Part shown: in pieces, positions 6,705 through 8,325 of the stretch
Layout: every line of letters starts with the position of its first letter
How positions within the stretch are numbered: position 1 is the stretch's first letter
Source: Bacteroidia bacterium
GTDB taxonomy: Bacteria; Bacteroidota; Bacteroidia; B-17B0; Aurantibacillaceae
Direction: 5' to 3'
DNA: 8,325 nt
Assembly: GCA_026418315.1 (NCBI GenBank)
Contig: JAOABO010000082.1
Location: 1-8,325 of the forward strand
Translations under genes and position numbers: made by a program
Notes under the pieces: generated by a model
Database searches by the model: none
The model's input: the letters and a program-made list of their open reading frames with translations, nothing else
What the model was told of the DNA's origin: nothing

Positions 6705-7466
6705 ATGAAAATCATTACCTACAATGTAAATGGCTTAAGGTCGGCTATTTCCAAGGGTTTATATATTTGGATAAAAAATGAAAACCCGGATATTATAGCA
6801 TTACAGGAAATCAAAACATTTCCTGAAAACATAGGAACCATGGATATAGAAATGCTGGGTTATCAGGCCTATTGGTTTCCTGCCAAAAAGCCGGGATACA
6901 GCGGTGTTGCGGTATTTACCAAACTTCCACCTCAACATGTTCAATATGGATGTGAAAATGACGTATACGATAATGAAGGACGATTTATCTTGTTGAATTT
7001 TGGTGATTTTGTTTTTATTAATGCTTATCATCCAAGCGGAAGTAGTGGAGAAGAAAGACAGGTCTTCAAAATGAAATGGTTAGATTATTATTTAGATTAT
7101 GTAAATCAATTGAAAAAACAATATCCGAAAATGATATTGAGTGGAGATTACAATATTTGCCATAAACCGATTGATATTCACAGCCCTGAAAAACATGAAC
7201 ACATGTCGGGCTTTTTACCCGAAGAAAGAGCATGGTTTGATAAATATATTGAAACTGGATATGTAGATGCTTTCAGGATATTTAATCAGCAGCCACATCA
7301 ATATACATGGTGGAGTTACAGAGCCAATGCCCGTGCAAAAAATTTAGGATGGAGAATAGATTATCATATCGTAAGCCAAGAAATGAAAAAGCATTTAAAG
7401 AATTCTGTAATTTTGAGCGATGTTATGCATAGTGATCATTGTCCTGTAGTTTTGGAAATTGAGTAG
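6705..7466 (+). CDS. xth: Exodeoxyribonuclease III family AP endonuclease
   Basis: This cytoplasmic DNA-repair enzyme is expected to cut at abasic sites and remove 3'-blocking groups in base excision repair. The 253-residue product has the complete endonuclease/exonuclease/phosphatase catalytic set in order: NVNGLRS (7-13), LQE with metal-binding Glu35, NAYHPSG with Tyr108, GDYNICHKP with Asp148 and Asn150, WWSYR, GWRIDY and SDHCP with Asp244-His245. Length is close to the 268 of E. coli XthA. I take the ATG at 6705: the protein then begins MKIITYNVNGLR as in the family, and an in-frame TTG three codons earlier falls within the -7 box. It follows the DUF3078 gene by 32 nt but appears to have its own promoter. 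tRNA-Pro starts two bases after its stop codon, so the two are probably co-transcribed. Confidence 0.95.
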   Translation: MKIITYNVNGLRSAISKGLYIWIKNENPDIIALQEIKTFPENIGTMDIEMLGYQAYWFPAKKPGYSGVAVFTKLPPQHVQYGCENDVYDNEGRFILLNFGDFVFINAYHPSGSSGEERQVFKMKWLDYYLDYVNQLKKQYPKMILSGDYNICHKPIDIHSPEKHEHMSGFLPEERAWFDKYIETGYVDAFRIFNQQPHQYTWWSYRANARAKNLGWRIDYHIVSQEMKKHLKNSVILSDVMHSDHCPVVLEIE

Positions 7467-7468
7467 TT

Positions 7469-7541
7469 CGGGATGTAGCGCAGTTGGTAGCGCACCACGT
7501 TCGGGACGTGGGGGTCGCTGGTTCGAGTCCAGTCATCCCGA
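7469..7541 (+). tRNA. tRNA-Pro (anticodon CGG)
   Basis: A full cloverleaf can be drawn. The acceptor CGGGATG (7469-7475) pairs with CATCCCG (7534-7540), with discriminator A7541. The D stem is GCGC/GCGC (7478-7481 with 7490-7493). The anticodon stem CCACG/CGTGG (7495-7499 with 7507-7511) encloses loop TTCGGGA with anticodon CGG at 7502-7504 and G37, typical of proline tRNAs. The T arm (7517-7533) has loop TTCGAGT. The 3' CCA is not encoded and must be added after transcription. It begins two bases after the nuclease stop codon and probably depends on processing from a shared transcript. Confidence 0.95.
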
Positions 7542-7552
7542 CTAAATATAGA

Positions 7553-7763
7553 ATGGCTCATTACCGTCAAGGGGAATATGATAAAAAATAACTCCATAAC
7601 AAGAGCAAATTAAAGAGCTACAAGACAAATTAGCACTTATGGAAGAACTTATTACAACCCAAAAGAAAACATCCAAATGCTGGAAAAGCAACTAGCCGAC
7701 TGTGAACGTAATCAAAAAAATTCAGCTAATATTTCTAAAACATCTGCTGAACTGAAAAAATAA
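7553..7763 (+). pseudogene. Degraded coding remnant with frameshifted coiled-coil segment
   Basis: No single frame spans this stretch, but pieces look coding. A short frame from ATG 7553 gives MAHYRQGEYDKK and stops at 7591. From 7600 another frame reads QEQIKELQDKLALMEELI with heptad-like spacing and runs into nonsense after about 7664. From 7665 a different frame continues ENIQMLEKQLADCERNQK to a TAA at 7761-7763. Joining the last two by one base in the A-rich stretch at 7661-7669 gives one continuous, charged, coiled-coil-like sequence of about 54 residues. The simplest reading is a decayed gene with at least two frame breaks. I do not recognise the family, and A-rich DNA can mimic coiled coils by chance. 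The rest of 7542-7816 holds no other supported feature. Confidence 0.35.
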
Positions 7764-7816
7764 ATGTAAATGAATCTATTTGAACGTTTAAGAGACGATA
7801 AATTGGTTGATTTATT

Positions 7817-8269
7817 TTAATTAGAAATTTTAAATAGTTTTTTCCAACTTTCTCTTTCTTGTTTATTAAAATCCTTCAATTGAACATAACCATTAACAAG
7901 GGCACTGATAGGTGAGTATGTAATCACTTGTCCTTCTTTTGTGATTTTTACATTAGTGCCTGTTCTTAACTTAAATACTTTATCCTTGATTTTAATACCA
8001 TCGGCAGGAATAGGTAAAGATGTATGGGGTGTCACTTTAATGGGCTCGTCTGAATTTTCGGGCTTTACATAAAAAATGCCGGGATAATCATTTTCAATGA
8101 TGAGTCCTTTTTCGTGTTTCAACATATAAAATCCCCTGATTGCGGACAAAGCAAACATACTAAAGGCGGCCGTCATTTTTTTAAAGATAAAAAATAAAAT
8201 TAATCCTAAAATTAATAGCATCATTGCTTGTGTTAAAGGATCTGCCCATTTAATTTTTTCTCTTATCAT
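7817..8269 (-). CDS. Small membrane-anchored protein of unknown function
   Basis: I do not recognise the family of this 150-residue protein. It has a strongly hydrophobic segment at about residues 14-29 (AMMLLILGLILFFIF), a second weaker one at about 34-50, then a soluble part of about 100 residues rich in alternating polar/hydrophobic stretches, suggesting mostly beta structure. The soluble part contains PGIFYVKPENSDEPIKV and FKLRTGTNVKITKEGQ. It ends with a charged helix-like tail (DFNKQERESWKKLF). The ATG at 8267-8269 is chosen because a good -7 element lies only four bases upstream and no earlier start is visible. It looks like a genuine gene with normal codon use, pointing toward tRNA-Pro and the decayed stretch, with no same-strand neighbour in the window. 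Which side of the membrane the soluble domain faces cannot be told. Confidence 0.7.
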   Translation of the reverse strand: MIREKIKWADPLTQAMMLLILGLILFFIFKKMTAAFSMFALSAIRGFYMLKHEKGLIIENDYPGIFYVKPENSDEPIKVTPHTSLPIPADGIKIKDKVFKLRTGTNVKITKEGQVITYSPISALVNGYVQLKDFNKQERESWKKLFKISN

Positions 8270-8273
8270 ATAA

Positions 8274-8304
8274 CAAAATTAAGAGGAGTAGCAGTAAAAA
8301 CGAA
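8274..8304 (-). promoter_or_regulatory. Candidate promoter of the 7817-8269 gene (TTCG - 19 nt - TAATTTTG)
   Basis: On the minus strand TAATTTTG (8274-8281) is a perfect TAnnTTTG, and TTCG at 8301-8304 is a three-of-four match to TTTG at exactly 19 nt spacing. The start codon follows only four bases after the -7 element, so a leaderless or almost leaderless mRNA is predicted. Confidence 0.45.
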
Positions 8305-8325
8305 AAAATCAGTAGTTTATTGAGT

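Noticed and set aside
7469..7816. Integrative element attachment site at the tRNA
   Set aside because: No integrase gene is present and I see no second copy of the tRNA 3' end in the window.
7770..7820. Short ORF MNLFERLRDDKLVDLF as a real small protein
   Set aside because: Only 16 residues, no recognisable family, no clear promoter, and its end overlaps the opposite-strand gene's stop region; kept only as part of the remnant finding.

Overview
This window is an AT-rich chromosomal segment from a member of the Bacteroidota, most likely near Chitinophagales/Chitinophagaceae; the genus cannot be fixed from sequence alone. The assignment rests on the family content (a DUF3078 protein, a DUF420 protein next to a haem c / copper-monooxygenase-like lipoprotein), on Bacteroidota-style promoter motifs (TTTG about 19 nt before TAnnTTTG) and on the lack of strong Shine-Dalgarno sequences.

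Layout. Positions 1-5117 hold a minus-strand run: metH (B12-dependent methionine synthase, 5117 down to 1415), then a DUF420 membrane protein (1351-776), then a lipoprotein with one haem c site and a PHM-like copper-monooxygenase region (786 down to the window edge, where its frame is still open). The last two overlap by 11 nt. metH is interrupted by a single extra base in a four-base run at 4538-4541. Otherwise all of its domains and catalytic residues are present, and restoring the frame gives 1233 residues, the normal length for the family. A 147-nt divergent promoter region separates metH from a plus-strand run: mscL (5265-5654), a DUF3078 putative outer-membrane protein (5713-6672), an ExoIII-family nuclease (6705-7466) and tRNA-Pro(CGG) (7469-7541), which begins two bases after the nuclease stop. 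Positions 7542-7816 hold no intact gene, only short coding-like fragments including a frameshifted coiled-coil stretch. The window ends with a small minus-strand membrane-anchored protein of unknown function (7817-8269).

How the genes relate. The DUF420 and cytochrome/copper genes probably belong to a respiratory or copper-handling cluster continuing past the left edge. metH serves methionine and folate metabolism and is probably adjacent rather than functionally linked. The plus-strand genes are separate housekeeping functions: osmotic release, envelope, DNA repair and translation.

No defence system, mobile element, CRISPR array or clearly new multigene system is visible. The points most worth checking are the metH frame break, a Ca2+-loop-like sequence inside the DUF420 protein, a similar loop in the DUF3078 protein, and promoters placed so close to start codons that near-leaderless mRNAs are predicted.
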